Source: a virus
Reading direction: 5' to 3' (one strand)
Length of the DNA: 31,318 nucleotides
IMG/VR virus record: IMGVR_UViG_3300036985_000722
Location: 1 to 31,318 of that record
Shown here: in pieces, positions 23,894 through 29,560 of the stretch
Position numbering within the stretch: the first letter of the stretch is position 1
Layout: each line of letters opens with the position of its first letter
Translations under genes and position numbers: made by a program
The notes under the pieces: generated by a model
The model's input: only the letters and a program-made list of their open reading frames with translations
Told to the model about the DNA's origin: nothing
Database searches by the model: none

Positions 23894-24166
23894 TTAAAAA
23901 GGTAACCCATCGGTTTCAATAATTCGCTTTTCTGTTGGCTTGTTTGCCACTTGTATCGCCTCTTTTTGGTAAAGTTCCAAATAATGCGTTGGCTTGCCTT
24001 CAACCTTTTGCGGCTTTTCCTTAATGTCAAGGTTTACCCATTCGGTATCGTTTTCGTTCATGTACTTTAACAACTTTTCTAAGTCGCTGCGATTCTGGCT
24101 AACCTTCCAAATTGGGCCAAACTTAGTTTCGATAATCTTTGCGTTTCCGCCGAAAATTTTTTCCAT
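23894..24166 (-). CDS. Small replication-module protein with SSB-like C-terminus
   Basis: The 90-aa protein starts MEKIFGGNAKIIETKFGPIWKVS. The core (EWVNLDIKEKP, then GKPTHYLELYQ, about residues 42-67) looks like short strands of an OB or similar beta fold. It ends in ETDGLPF, close to the acidic-hydrophobic tip (D-D-x-P-F) that bacterial SSB uses to recruit partners. It lies between a replication-type protein and RusA. I suggest a single-strand-binding or SSB-mimic role, but no family is certain. Confidence 0.8.
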   Translation of the reverse strand: MEKIFGGNAKIIETKFGPIWKVSQNRSDLEKLLKYMNENDTEWVNLDIKEKPQKVEGKPTHYLELYQKEAIQVANKPTEKRIIETDGLPF

Positions 24167-24178
24167 TGTTTTATTTGT

Positions 24179-24808
24179 TTAAATTAGTTTGTCTAAATTT
24201 TTATTCTCTTTAATTGATTCCAAAATAAATAGTTTCCAAATCTTATTCTTTGACTTGGCGCCAACTGTTGATTCCTCAACCCAATGCCTAGTTAATCTTA
24301 ATTCTTTTCTTACTTCTTTTTCTATTTCCTCTACGTTGTAAAGCCAAGGTTTTAAAATTCCTTTTTCTTGGAACTTGTTAAACCAGTTAACGCCCCAGTC
24401 GGCAATGTCTTTGCAATATCCAGTTTCTTTGGCTTGCTGGTAATTTTCTCGAAAAATGTTTTTACCAACCTCAAGCCAATAGGCTATTTCCTCGGGGCTT
24501 GGCTCTTTGTCTTTGTTGTTTTGGTTTTGTATCTCCATAACGATTTGGCTTTGGTGGTGCTGGTAATATTGATTAATCCAGCCGTTTACTGTCTTTTCGT
24601 TGACGTGGTAAAAATCCCCGTATTGGCCCCTAAGTCCAGCGTGCAAAATGTAATCAACTCTTTCGTCTGTCATCCAGCCAAATTTTTTAAACAAGTCGTT
24701 TAGGCATTCTATTAATTCTGTTGCGTCTTCTTTTTTGTATTCTTTAAATTGTTTTAGACCGCAAACAAATTCCATTTTTTTTAGGTGCTTAATTATTGTC
24801 TCTTTCAT
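24179..24808 (-). CDS. Replication-module protein (possible loader partner)
   Basis: The 209-aa helical protein directly follows the DUF6291-like gene and overlaps it by 20 bases. Around residues 35-80 it has KKFGWMTDERVDYILHAGL, then VNEKTVNGWINQYYQHHQ, a pattern I associate with DUF6633-like phage replication proteins. The C-terminal half is charged. Position and pattern suggest an accessory of replication initiation, perhaps contacting the host helicase; no catalytic motif is visible. Confidence 0.75.
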   Translation of the reverse strand: MKETIIKHLKKMEFVCGLKQFKEYKKEDATELIECLNDLFKKFGWMTDERVDYILHAGLRGQYGDFYHVNEKTVNGWINQYYQHHQSQIVMEIQNQNNKDKEPSPEEIAYWLEVGKNIFRENYQQAKETGYCKDIADWGVNWFNKFQEKGILKPWLYNVEEIEKEVRKELRLTRHWVEESTVGAKSKNKIWKLFILESIKENKNLDKLI

Positions 24809-25505
24809 GGTTTTTTTGGTTTTCTTTTTCTTTCATTAAGTCGTCGTAAATTTCGTCGAAAACGTTGTAAGTTTCTTTTTTTTCTGGGAGTTTAAAATTG
24901 CTTTTTAAATTATTTGACAAATAAAGATTAAACGAGTTTTCCGCTTTTGCAATTGTCATACATTCGCCTTCTTTTAATGTTGCCCATTTTTTAAAAAAAC
25001 CTTTTATTGTTTTGGTGTCGATGCTATGTACTTCGCTCATGCGGTCAAAGTACGGACGTTTTAAAGGCTTTTCTTTTTCAAAATCAATACGGACATCGTC
25101 CAAAGAAAAAAGAGCGCTCGCGCTTATTTGCTTTTTTACATTTTCATTTACATTAACATTACCATTTACATTACCATTTACATTACCAGCTAAGTTTGCT
25201 AGGCTTTGCTTAGCGTTGCTAGGGTTTGCTAGAACTTCGCTAGCATTGCTAGCTTTTGCTAGACCTCCTTTACGTCCAGCCTCGGCGCGTTGTTGTTTCT
25301 TTTCGTCCCAAACTACCAAGTCTCTTTTTAATTGCGTCTTGATTGGTAAAAAAGCAATCTTTAAAAGCTTATCGCTTTGCTCTGGGTTTTCGTCGTTGAC
25401 ATAGGCAAAAATATGCTTTATCAATTTTCCAGCGTCTTCGTCTGTTAATTCGTCAAATACCTCTTTTTGGTCGGTATAAAGGACAAAGGATTTTTTACCG
25501 TTCAT
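24789..25505 (-). CDS. DUF6291-like replication initiator candidate containing iterons
   Basis: The 238-aa product starts MNGKKSFVLYTDQKEVFDELTDEDAGK (residues 1-26), the DUF6291 pattern, with FLPIKTQLKRDLVVWDEK near 45-62 and AEAGRKGGLAKAS near 67-79. A low-complexity Ala/Ser/Asn/Leu linker and a NVNGNVNGNVN stretch (about 80-115) follow, then a helical C-terminal domain (about 130-200). The linker DNA holds seven 10-bp iterons, so the origin may lie inside this gene, as in lambda O. A TTG at 25526 would start within a terminator hairpin; the ATG at 25505 is preferred. Confidence 0.82.
   Translation of the reverse strand: MNGKKSFVLYTDQKEVFDELTDEDAGKLIKHIFAYVNDENPEQSDKLLKIAFLPIKTQLKRDLVVWDEKKQQRAEAGRKGGLAKASNASEVLANPSNAKQSLANLAGNVNGNVNGNVNVNENVKKQISASALFSLDDVRIDFEKEKPLKRPYFDRMSEVHSIDTKTIKGFFKKWATLKEGECMTIAKAENSFNLYLSNNLKSNFKLPEKKETYNVFDEIYDDLMKEKENQKNHERDNN
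25141..25188. repeat. A/T-rich 12-bp tandem repeats beside the iterons
   Basis: Units of about 12 bp (TTTACATTACCA and close variants) recur three to four times, coding NVNG repeats. The tract lies directly next to the iteron array. An A/T-rich stretch beside iterons is where many origins unwind, but in-frame repeat expansion would also explain it. Confidence 0.65.
25196..25262. repeat. Seven iterons at exact 10-bp spacing
   Basis: TTGCTAG or a one-base variant begins at 25196, 25206, 25216, 25226, 25236, 25246 and 25256. Copies 1, 3, 4, 6 and 7 are identical; copy 2 is TTGCTTAG and copy 5 is TTCGCTAG. The 10-bp period is not a multiple of three, so protein repetition cannot explain it. One turn of DNA per copy places all sites on one face of the helix. 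Best reading: a replication origin or operator inside the initiator-like gene. Confidence 0.75.
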
Positions 25506-25511
25506 AATAAA

Positions 25512-25548
25512 TAAAAAAGGCCCCAAACGTGTCGCAGTCGTCGGGGCC
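25512..25548 (-). terminator. Terminator in the leader of the replication gene
   Basis: Arms 25519-25524 and 25543-25548 form GGCCCC/GGGGCC, extendable inside by ACG/CGU, followed in the minus-strand RNA by six U. The start codon is only about seven bases further. It lies between the promoter at 25612-25639 and the gene it should serve, as an attenuator would. The apical loop contains CUGCGAC, complementary to GUCGCAG upstream in the same RNA (25586-25580). Confidence 0.75.
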
Positions 25549-25611
25549 AGTTGGTTATAAACCTATGAAATATTTAAGGCTGCGACCTCTCAAATATTCC
25601 ATTTCAATACA

Positions 25612-25639
25612 CAAATATAAAACTTTTTAAATTATCCAA
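25612..25639 (-). promoter_or_regulatory. Bacteroidota-type promoter for the replication block
   Basis: On the minus strand: TTG, 17-nt spacer, TATATTTG. It overlaps the end of the 55-aa HTH gene and would give a leader of about 100 nt that holds the pseudoknot-capable terminator. It is near-identical in its core to the promoter at 23359-23386. Confidence 0.85.
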
Positions 25640-25799
25640 CGAGGTAACGCCTTTTTAGTTCATTATAAATGCACATATAACTAACCCCAAATTCCAATGC
25701 AATTACCTTGGTTGGGGTTCGGTCTTGCCATCTTTCAAAGATTACCTCTTTTTCATATTCGGTAAGGTTTCTGCTCCTTTTTTTTGTCAATCCATCCAT
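25632..25799 (-). CDS. 55-aa HTH-like protein
   Basis: The frame starts at an ATG at 25799 and overlaps the upstream 42-aa gene by 13 bases. The product has a basic start (MDGLTKKRSRNLTEYE) and a likely helix-turn-helix at about residues 26-50 (DRTPTKVIALEFGVSYMCIYNELK in two parts: DRTPTKVIALEFG, then VSYMCIYNELK). It ends RRYLVG. The pattern suggests sequence-specific DNA binding. Its stop lies within the promoter of the replication block. Confidence 0.75.
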   Translation of the reverse strand: MDGLTKKRSRNLTEYEKEVIFERWQDRTPTKVIALEFGVSYMCIYNELKRRYLVG

Positions 25800-25915
25800 T
25801 TACCGTGTGTTTTTAAATGCCAAAATCTATGCATTATAACCTCAATAAATAATTTAAATAATGAGTTGGCTTGATATTCGCCAGCATCTACTTTTAAAAT
25901 GTATTTACTTTTCAT
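25787..25915 (-). CDS. 42-aa hypothetical miniprotein
   Basis: It starts in an ATGA overlap with the nuclease-like gene stop and its end overlaps the HTH gene start by 13 bases, so it is coupled on both sides. The product (MKSKYILKVDAGEYQANSLF at the start) has His- and Trp-containing C-terminal residues (MHRFWHLKTHGKW). No family is recognised. Confidence 0.6.
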   Translation of the reverse strand: MKSKYILKVDAGEYQANSLFKLFIEVIMHRFWHLKTHGKWMD

Positions 25916-26271
25916 AATAAATCCTTTATTTTAACTAAAACGCCAACGCTGGTATTATTGTCACCGCCTCGAATGTTTGGAGTTGCTTTTTTATCAATAA
26001 TTAATTGCCTTACAATTGCTTTTAATTCATCTGTTTTAATAACAATTGCCTTGGTTTCGGTAACCTTATAAACCCAGTAATCGGCTTGCGTTGTTTTGAT
26101 TCCAGACGGTTTGCCTCGGCTTTCGTACTCAATATAAATGTTACCAGTTTTTGCGCTTAATCGGTCTGTTTTAACCTCAAATTTTCGGTTAGAAACTATT
26201 TCGTCAAACCAAGTTTCGCCCTCTTGAACTCCAAACTCTAAATCGAATTTAAAGTCGTTATTATATTTCAT
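25912..26271 (-). CDS. PD-(D/E)XK-type nuclease candidate
   Basis: The 119-aa protein fits the core of a small PD-(D/E)XK nuclease. Asp10 in KFDLEFG and Glu12 precede a helix; KFEVKTDR gives the E-x-K pair Glu32 and Lys34, followed by a strand with GNIYIEYESRG near 43-53 and GIKTTQADYWVYK near 57-69. Such phage enzymes act as resolvases or repair nucleases. The neighbouring recombination genes fit this. It overlaps the 100-aa gene before it and the 42-aa gene after it by four bases each. Confidence 0.72.
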   Translation of the reverse strand: MKYNNDFKFDLEFGVQEGETWFDEIVSNRKFEVKTDRLSAKTGNIYIEYESRGKPSGIKTTQADYWVYKVTETKAIVIKTDELKAIVRQLIIDKKATPNIRGGDNNTSVGVLVKIKDLL

Positions 26272-26570
26272 AGGTCCGCAAGTTTTTCTATTAGATTTCT
26301 TGCCTCAAAATAAGCCGAGTAAAATTCGTCGTCTGTTATTTCTTTTATTTTATCAATTCTTAATCCATGCAATAACTCGGTCGAATGCATTTCGATTTTT
26401 GGATACAAATACAAGCCAAAACTTAACAAATCGTCGCCATAGTAAACGACATTTAAATAGGTCTTTTCGTCTAGCAATTTATAATAAACTCCGCTGCTAG
26501 TTGTAAAATATTGCGACAATATAACCGCTCTGGTTATACGCTCGGGAATGTTTAAAGTAAAATTTTTCAT
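26268..26570 (-). CDS. Hypothetical early protein, 100 aa
   Basis: It is a soluble protein opening MKNFTLNIPERITRAVILSQ, with an aromatic beta-like middle (YLNVVYYGDDLLSFGLYLYP, about 38-57) and an acidic helical end. No family is recognised. It is coupled to the nuclease-like gene by ATGA and lies in the early operon. Confidence 0.75.
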   Translation of the reverse strand: MKNFTLNIPERITRAVILSQYFTTSSGVYYKLLDEKTYLNVVYYGDDLLSFGLYLYPKIEMHSTELLHGLRIDKIKEITDDEFYSAYFEARNLIEKLADL

Positions 26571-26588
26571 AGGTTTTTTTTTAAAATG

Positions 26589-26678
26589 TTAAAGTAATTT
26601 AAGGCCGAGTAGGTATCCCAGCGCAAAGATTGGCGACAATGCCAAAATAGTGTAAATAATTTTTCCAATAATTTTCAT
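26589..26678 (-). CDS. 29-aa hydrophobic miniprotein
   Basis: A short frame fills the gap between the 110-aa HTH gene and the 100-aa gene. The product is MKIIGKIIYTILALSPIFAL, then GYLLGLKLL: a positive start and one membrane helix. There is no overlap with neighbours, so support is only the protein-like composition and position. Confidence 0.4.
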   Translation of the reverse strand: MKIIGKIIYTILALSPIFALGYLLGLKLL

Positions 26679-26736
26679 AAGTGTTTGGTTTAAATGTTTA
26701 GTAAAACTAATTAATAAATTAAATAATGCAAATATT

Positions 26737-27069
26737 TTAAACCTTTTTCTCAATCATTTTTTTAGATTCTGCCACGTCCAGCAACTTTCTAACCTTTCGA
26801 AATTCTAGTTTTTGGTCCTCTGCTATTTCTTTGCAATTGTATCCGTAAGTCGCCAGCGTTAAAATTCGTTTAATTTGATAGTCCGTTAAAATATGTAAAA
26901 TATTTTCGTCCATTAACTTGCGCGGGTAAATCTCGTGAAGCTTCATTTTAGTATAAAGCAAATACCCTACTTTTTGGTCGTCTATTCCTAGCGTTTTGGC
27001 TATCTTTTTTCTTGTAAATCCCTCTAAATAAAGGGACTTAACTTTTTCCATTATCTCGCAAGTTTCCAT
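26737..27069 (-). CDS. Early DNA-binding protein with two HTH segments
   Basis: The 110-aa protein has GFTRKKIAKTLGIDDQKVGYLL at about 17-38 and GYNCKEIAEDQKLEFRKVRKLL at about 76-97, each shaped like a helix-turn-helix. This doubled layout suggests binding to a repeated or bent site. It may regulate the early or replication promoters. The C-terminus is Lys-rich. Confidence 0.78.
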   Translation of the reverse strand: METCEIMEKVKSLYLEGFTRKKIAKTLGIDDQKVGYLLYTKMKLHEIYPRKLMDENILHILTDYQIKRILTLATYGYNCKEIAEDQKLEFRKVRKLLDVAESKKMIEKKV

Positions 27070-27188
27070 AATCTTTTAAATGTGGCGTTAAATGATAATT
27101 TTTGTATTTGGTATGTTGAGGCCACGCCTTTTGGCGCTAGGTCTCCAGGGCGTTCTATAAATTTGCCCATATATAGGTAGTTGCTCAT
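27051..27188 (-). CDS. 45-aa hypothetical miniprotein
   Basis: It begins in an ATGA overlap with the stop of the Cys-rich 63-aa gene and overlaps the start of the HTH gene by 19 bases. The product (MSNYLYMGKFIERPGDLAPK at the start, ending FKRLWKLAR) is basic. No function is known; coupling supports that it is real. Confidence 0.6.
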   Translation of the reverse strand: MSNYLYMGKFIERPGDLAPKGVASTYQIQKLSFNATFKRLWKLAR

Positions 27189-27376
27189 TTTGTTATTTCT
27201 TTTAGTTGATTCCAAACTGATTCAGCATTTTTGCCCCAGTACATTTCACACTTTCCGTTTTTAATTGGAGCGTCTATAAAATACGACTGCCAATGTTCGC
27301 AAGGTTTTGCCGTGTATCGGTAACAATTTTCTTTCTGGGGACAATTTGTCCCTGGGCACATCGTAATATCTGGCAT
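27185..27376 (-). CDS. Cys-rich miniprotein of the early operon
   Basis: The 63-aa product has Cys7, Cys12, Cys18, Cys26 and Cys43. The first three and the final CEM have the same spacing and neighbours (C-x4-C-x5-C-x-R-[YF]-T; then [YF]F, P, CEM) as the 51-aa protein in the tail tube operon. It ends with a short helix (ESVWNQLKEITK). A metal site is likely; no family is recognised. It lies between the Gp157-like gene and a 45-aa gene, overlapping the latter as ATGA. Confidence 0.82.
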   Translation of the reverse strand: MPDITMCPGTNCPQKENCYRYTAKPCEHWQSYFIDAPIKNGKCEMYWGKNAESVWNQLKEITK

Positions 27377-27378
27377 AT

Positions 27379-27864
27379 TTATTTTATTTGTAGGTTAAAG
27401 TTTTCGATTATTCTAGCGCCAGTTATATTTTCGCCGCGTTTAATGGCTTCTTTTATTGCTACTTTATCAGCCGTTACCACGTTTTTAATATTGATAAATT
27501 CCGCTGGCAAAGTTTCTACAATGTCAACCTCCACGGACTCGCTGCGACGTAATGAAAGCTTAAATAAAGGACTTTCTATTTTGTCTATTGCACTTACTAG
27601 CATTGCCTCTCTAAGAGCGTCCTTTAGCCTTGTAACGGCTCGGTCTTTGCTTTCTTTCATTGCTTTTAATCGCTTAATTTCTTGGTCGATTGCGTCTGAA
27701 TCGCTTTGAATGTTTGCGATTACCTTGGCATAATTGCCAGCCTTAGTTTGGAGTTGCTCCTGATTAATTACTAGCATTTGCTCCAGCTCAGGAGTTAGCT
27801 CCTCGGTTTCCAATAGAAAGGCTAACTCTTGAGCCTCTCTTGTTATTTCATATAAGTTTGCCAT
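27379..27864 (-). CDS. Siphovirus Gp157-like protein
   Basis: The 161-aa protein follows the Sipho_Gp157 pattern. A long helix pair covers residues 1-95, with IKRLKAMKESKDRAVTRLKDAL near 64-85 forming a coiled coil. Then comes a beta part starting FKLSLRRSESVEVD near 101, and GENITGARII near the end. Family members accompany phage recombination and replication genes; exact action is unclear. Its ATG shares its A with the ERF stop codon. Confidence 0.85.
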   Translation of the reverse strand: MANLYEITREAQELAFLLETEELTPELEQMLVINQEQLQTKAGNYAKVIANIQSDSDAIDQEIKRLKAMKESKDRAVTRLKDALREAMLVSAIDKIESPLFKLSLRRSESVEVDIVETLPAEFINIKNVVTADKVAIKEAIKRGENITGARIIENFNLQIK

Positions 27865-28406
27865 TATACTAGTCCGTCTAAGGTGTCTTGTTGGTCTTTA
27901 TTAAAATTGTACTTTGTAACCGCCTCGAGCGCTTGTTTCCGTTGTGCGTCTGTCCCGTTTAAATAGCGGACAATATAAGCAAACTGTTCGTCGGTTGGCG
28001 CAATCTTTGTAATTGCTGGTCCTTTGCCGTGGTCGTTTGTTGCGTCTGCGTCAGCGGTGTCGTCTATTAAAAACAATCCATTTAAAGCGTACTTTCTTGC
28101 ATAACTACTAGACGTTCCAAAACTTTGTGCAAGGTCCATCCCTTTTTTATGCAATTCAATTCCAGCTTGCCCGTTAACTGTGCGACTTTCTAAATCCTTT
28201 TGAATTAATGCAGTTGCCTCAATATATGGAATGCCAGCAACCTCTTTTGTTTCGTCGCTAAGTGTTAAAATGCAACCGTATTTTTTTAATAAAGGCTTTA
28301 CTGCCTCTAGTATGCCCTCATGTGTTCTGTAATTGTATTTGCCAAAGGCGTTATACATATTTTTTGGTGCTTTTAACTCAATTTGAATTTCAATTAATTC
28401 TTTCAT
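27864..28406 (-). CDS. erf: ERF-family single-strand annealing protein
   Basis: The 180-aa recombinase promotes annealing of homologous single strands, as P22 Erf does. It has KNMYNAFGKYNYRTHEGILEA near residues 15-35, GIPYIEATALIQ near 58-69, and SSSYARKYALNGLFLIDDT near 98-116 followed by an Asp-rich ADADATND. The C-terminal tail is variable. Together with RusA and the Gp157-like protein it forms a recombination set. Confidence 0.92.
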   Translation of the reverse strand: MKELIEIQIELKAPKNMYNAFGKYNYRTHEGILEAVKPLLKKYGCILTLSDETKEVAGIPYIEATALIQKDLESRTVNGQAGIELHKKGMDLAQSFGTSSSYARKYALNGLFLIDDTADADATNDHGKGPAITKIAPTDEQFAYIVRYLNGTDAQRKQALEAVTKYNFNKDQQDTLDGLV

Positions 28407-28417
28407 AGGTGTGTTGT

Positions 28418-28684
28418 TTAAAGGTTCCGTTCAATTTCAATTTCAATTTCTAATAATAAACTTGGCGTTGGTTTTACCTCAATTACCAAGTCGGTTTCAT
28501 CGTCGTAAAACGATAGGCTTGCCGTGTGGTCAATTGTAACCTCTAATTCGCCAAATGCTGGCGTCGTTTCGCTTTCGTCTTCGCCCCAGTTGGTAACTGA
28601 GTAATCGCCTAGCCAGGCGTACTCTTTACCCTCGTAAGTAAAATTAATTTCTTGGTCGTAAAATTGTTCTTGGTCGTAATTCAT
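28418..28684 (-). CDS. Very acidic small early protein
   Basis: By hand count the 88-aa product has 23 Asp or Glu against 3 Lys or Arg. It is aromatic and beta-like (NFTYEGKEYAWLGDYSV, about 14-30; ELEVTIDHTASLSFYDD, about 46-62), ending LLLEIEIEIERNL. No family is recognised. Charge and size would suit a DNA mimic that blocks host defence proteins, but many small phage proteins are acidic. Confidence 0.8.
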   Translation of the reverse strand: MNYDQEQFYDQEINFTYEGKEYAWLGDYSVTNWGEDESETTPAFGELEVTIDHTASLSFYDDETDLVIEVKPTPSLLLEIEIEIERNL

Positions 28685-28700
28685 AGGAGTCTTGTTTTAA

Positions 28701-28916
28701 TTAGTCTTCAAATTCAAAACGCTCTCGTTTTTGCTGAATAACTTTTAATAAGATGTAATCTTGCATTTGAATTTTAGTAAGTTCTTCGGCTTCAATTGGT
28801 TGACTATAAGCGAAAACAATTTTTTGAAATACCAAGTCAGAAAGAAAAACAAGTTCCTTAATTGACTTTTTTTCGTACCTGGTAACAAGGTGTTTTTGAT
28901 AAATAGAGGTTTTCAT
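28701..28916 (-). CDS. First gene of the early operon, hypothetical
   Basis: The 71-aa helical protein opens MKTSIYQKHLVTRYEKKSIK and has QMQDYILLKVIQQKRERFE near its end. It is not recognised. It is the first gene after the promoter at 28953-28982, with a leader of about 30 nt, so it is made at once after infection or induction. Confidence 0.75.
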   Translation of the reverse strand: MKTSIYQKHLVTRYEKKSIKELVFLSDLVFQKIVFAYSQPIEAEELTKIQMQDYILLKVIQQKRERFEFED

Positions 28917-28952
28917 TACGTTTTATTTTAGTTGTCTTTGTTATTACTGATT

Positions 28953-28982
28953 CAAAATTATTACTTATTTCTAATATTCCAA
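28953..28982 (-). promoter_or_regulatory. Bacteroidota-type early promoter
   Basis: Minus strand: TTG (28982-28980), 19-nt spacer, TAATTTTG (28960-28953). Both parts match the consensus with good spacing. It points into the early operon starting at 28916. Confidence 0.85.
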
Positions 28983-29056
28983 CATATTAACGAAATTATT
29001 TTTAACAAAAAGCAATCTTTTTTTTTACTATCAATTTTTATGCTTTTATCTTGCGT

Positions 29057-29311
29057 ATGAATGAGGCTCAAATAATTAATCCGTTTGGCTACCTAGTTGC
29101 TTCCAAGGTAGTCGACGAAAACCGCAAGCCATTGGATTATTGGCTTGACTACCTGGCTACGAATGAGCCAGCGGCCGAAAACGAATTTTACGTTTTGTTT
29201 GCTGATGGATTGTTGGTTAAAAAAGGACGCTCAAAGTTTGCGTCAAGCCAGTACCTAAAGGGCGAAAAGTATATACCATTTAGAAAAGTTTATGCCAGAT
29301 TACATGTTTAA
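29057..29311 (+). CDS. Lone plus-strand gene, unknown function
   Basis: From the ATG at 29057 the product is 84 aa; a TTG six bases earlier is less likely. It opens MNEAQIINPFGYLVAS, has PLDYWLDYLA near residues 25-34 and FYVLFADGLLVKKGRSKF near 44-61, and ends basic (FRKVYARLHV). It is soluble, with no recognised family. It is divergent from the early operon and convergent with the gene at 29561. A leftward promoter at 29487-29515 would make RNA antisense to it. No clear consensus promoter precedes it. Confidence 0.78.
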   Translation: MNEAQIINPFGYLVASKVVDENRKPLDYWLDYLATNEPAAENEFYVLFADGLLVKKGRSKFASSQYLKGEKYIPFRKVYARLHV

Positions 29312-29313
29312 TG

Positions 29314-29338
29314 AGTTGTCCGCAAAAAACGGACTACT
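29314..29338. repeat. Hairpin directly after the plus-strand gene
   Basis: GTCCG (29318-29322) and CGGAC (29330-29334) pair, extended by AGT/ACT beyond one mismatch. It starts three bases after the stop codon. No U run follows on the plus strand, so it may protect the RNA end rather than act as an intrinsic terminator. Confidence 0.5.
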
Positions 29339-29355
29339 GGTTAGCAAAAACTATA

Positions 29356-29469
29356 TTATGGCATTTTCGCCATAAATAGCCAAAAAATGTCACATATAAT
29401 GCACATTTTGTGACGTTTTTGTAAAATATCTTTAATCTTATCGGAAATTATCCGAGTAACCGTTTCCAA
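29356..29469 (-). CDS. Possible 37-aa leader peptide
   Basis: A TTG-started frame begins about eleven bases after the predicted start of the leftward transcript. The product opens (M)ETVTRIISDKIKDILQKRHK and ends with a hydrophobic CDIFWLFMAKMP. Composition is protein-like but the start is weak and nothing else supports it. Confidence 0.2.
   Translation of the reverse strand: METVTRIISDKIKDILQKRHKMCIICDIFWLFMAKMP
29385..29414. repeat. Interrupted inverted repeat GTCACA / TGTGAC
   Basis: Six-base arms flank an A/T-rich centre in the convergent gap. The layout resembles a dimeric regulator site. Other short inverted repeats nearby are ATGGC/GCCAT and TCGGA/TCCGA. Confidence 0.45.
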
Positions 29470-29479
29470 TTTGTCGACA

Positions 29480-29511
29480 GTTGTTACAAATTTATTTAAA
29501 AAGGTAACAAC
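29480..29511. promoter_or_regulatory. Operator-like inverted repeat
   Basis: GTTGTTAC (29480-29487) and GTAACAAC (29504-29511) are perfect 8-bp arms with a 16-bp centre. They bracket the spacer and -7 region of the promoter at 29487-29515. Further GTAAC or GTTAC half sites lie at 29456-29460 and 29556-29560. Confidence 0.65.
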
Positions 29512-29515
29512 CAAA
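29487..29515 (-). promoter_or_regulatory. Leftward promoter inside the operator
   Basis: Minus strand: TTTG (29515-29512), 17-nt spacer, TAAATTTG (29494-29487), a full consensus match. Transcription would run antisense through the plus-strand gene toward the early operon. Confidence 0.65.
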
Positions 29516-29545
29516 CCCAGAGGTTTACAAATTGCAAACTTTTGT

Positions 29546-29559
29546 TAACTTATAAGTTA
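29546..29559. repeat. Perfect 14-bp palindrome
   Basis: TAACTTATAAGTTA is its own reverse complement. It lies immediately after the stop codon of the membrane-anchored protein gene. It may be a regulator site or, with the A/T hairpin at 29561-29577 spanning that stop codon, part of a weak termination region. Confidence 0.5.
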
Positions 29560-29560
29560 C

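Noticed and set aside
25141-25262. CRISPR array
   Set aside because: Repeats are 7-12 bp with spacers of about 3 bp and lie within a coding gene; CRISPR repeats and spacers are far longer.
27293-27709. A 138-codon plus-strand open frame
   Set aside because: It is antisense to the Cys-rich and Gp157-like genes and has the odd composition of a shadow frame.
29312-29560. Phage attachment site (attP)
   Set aside because: No integrase gene or tRNA-like core is seen nearby, so the inverted repeats are better read as regulatory.
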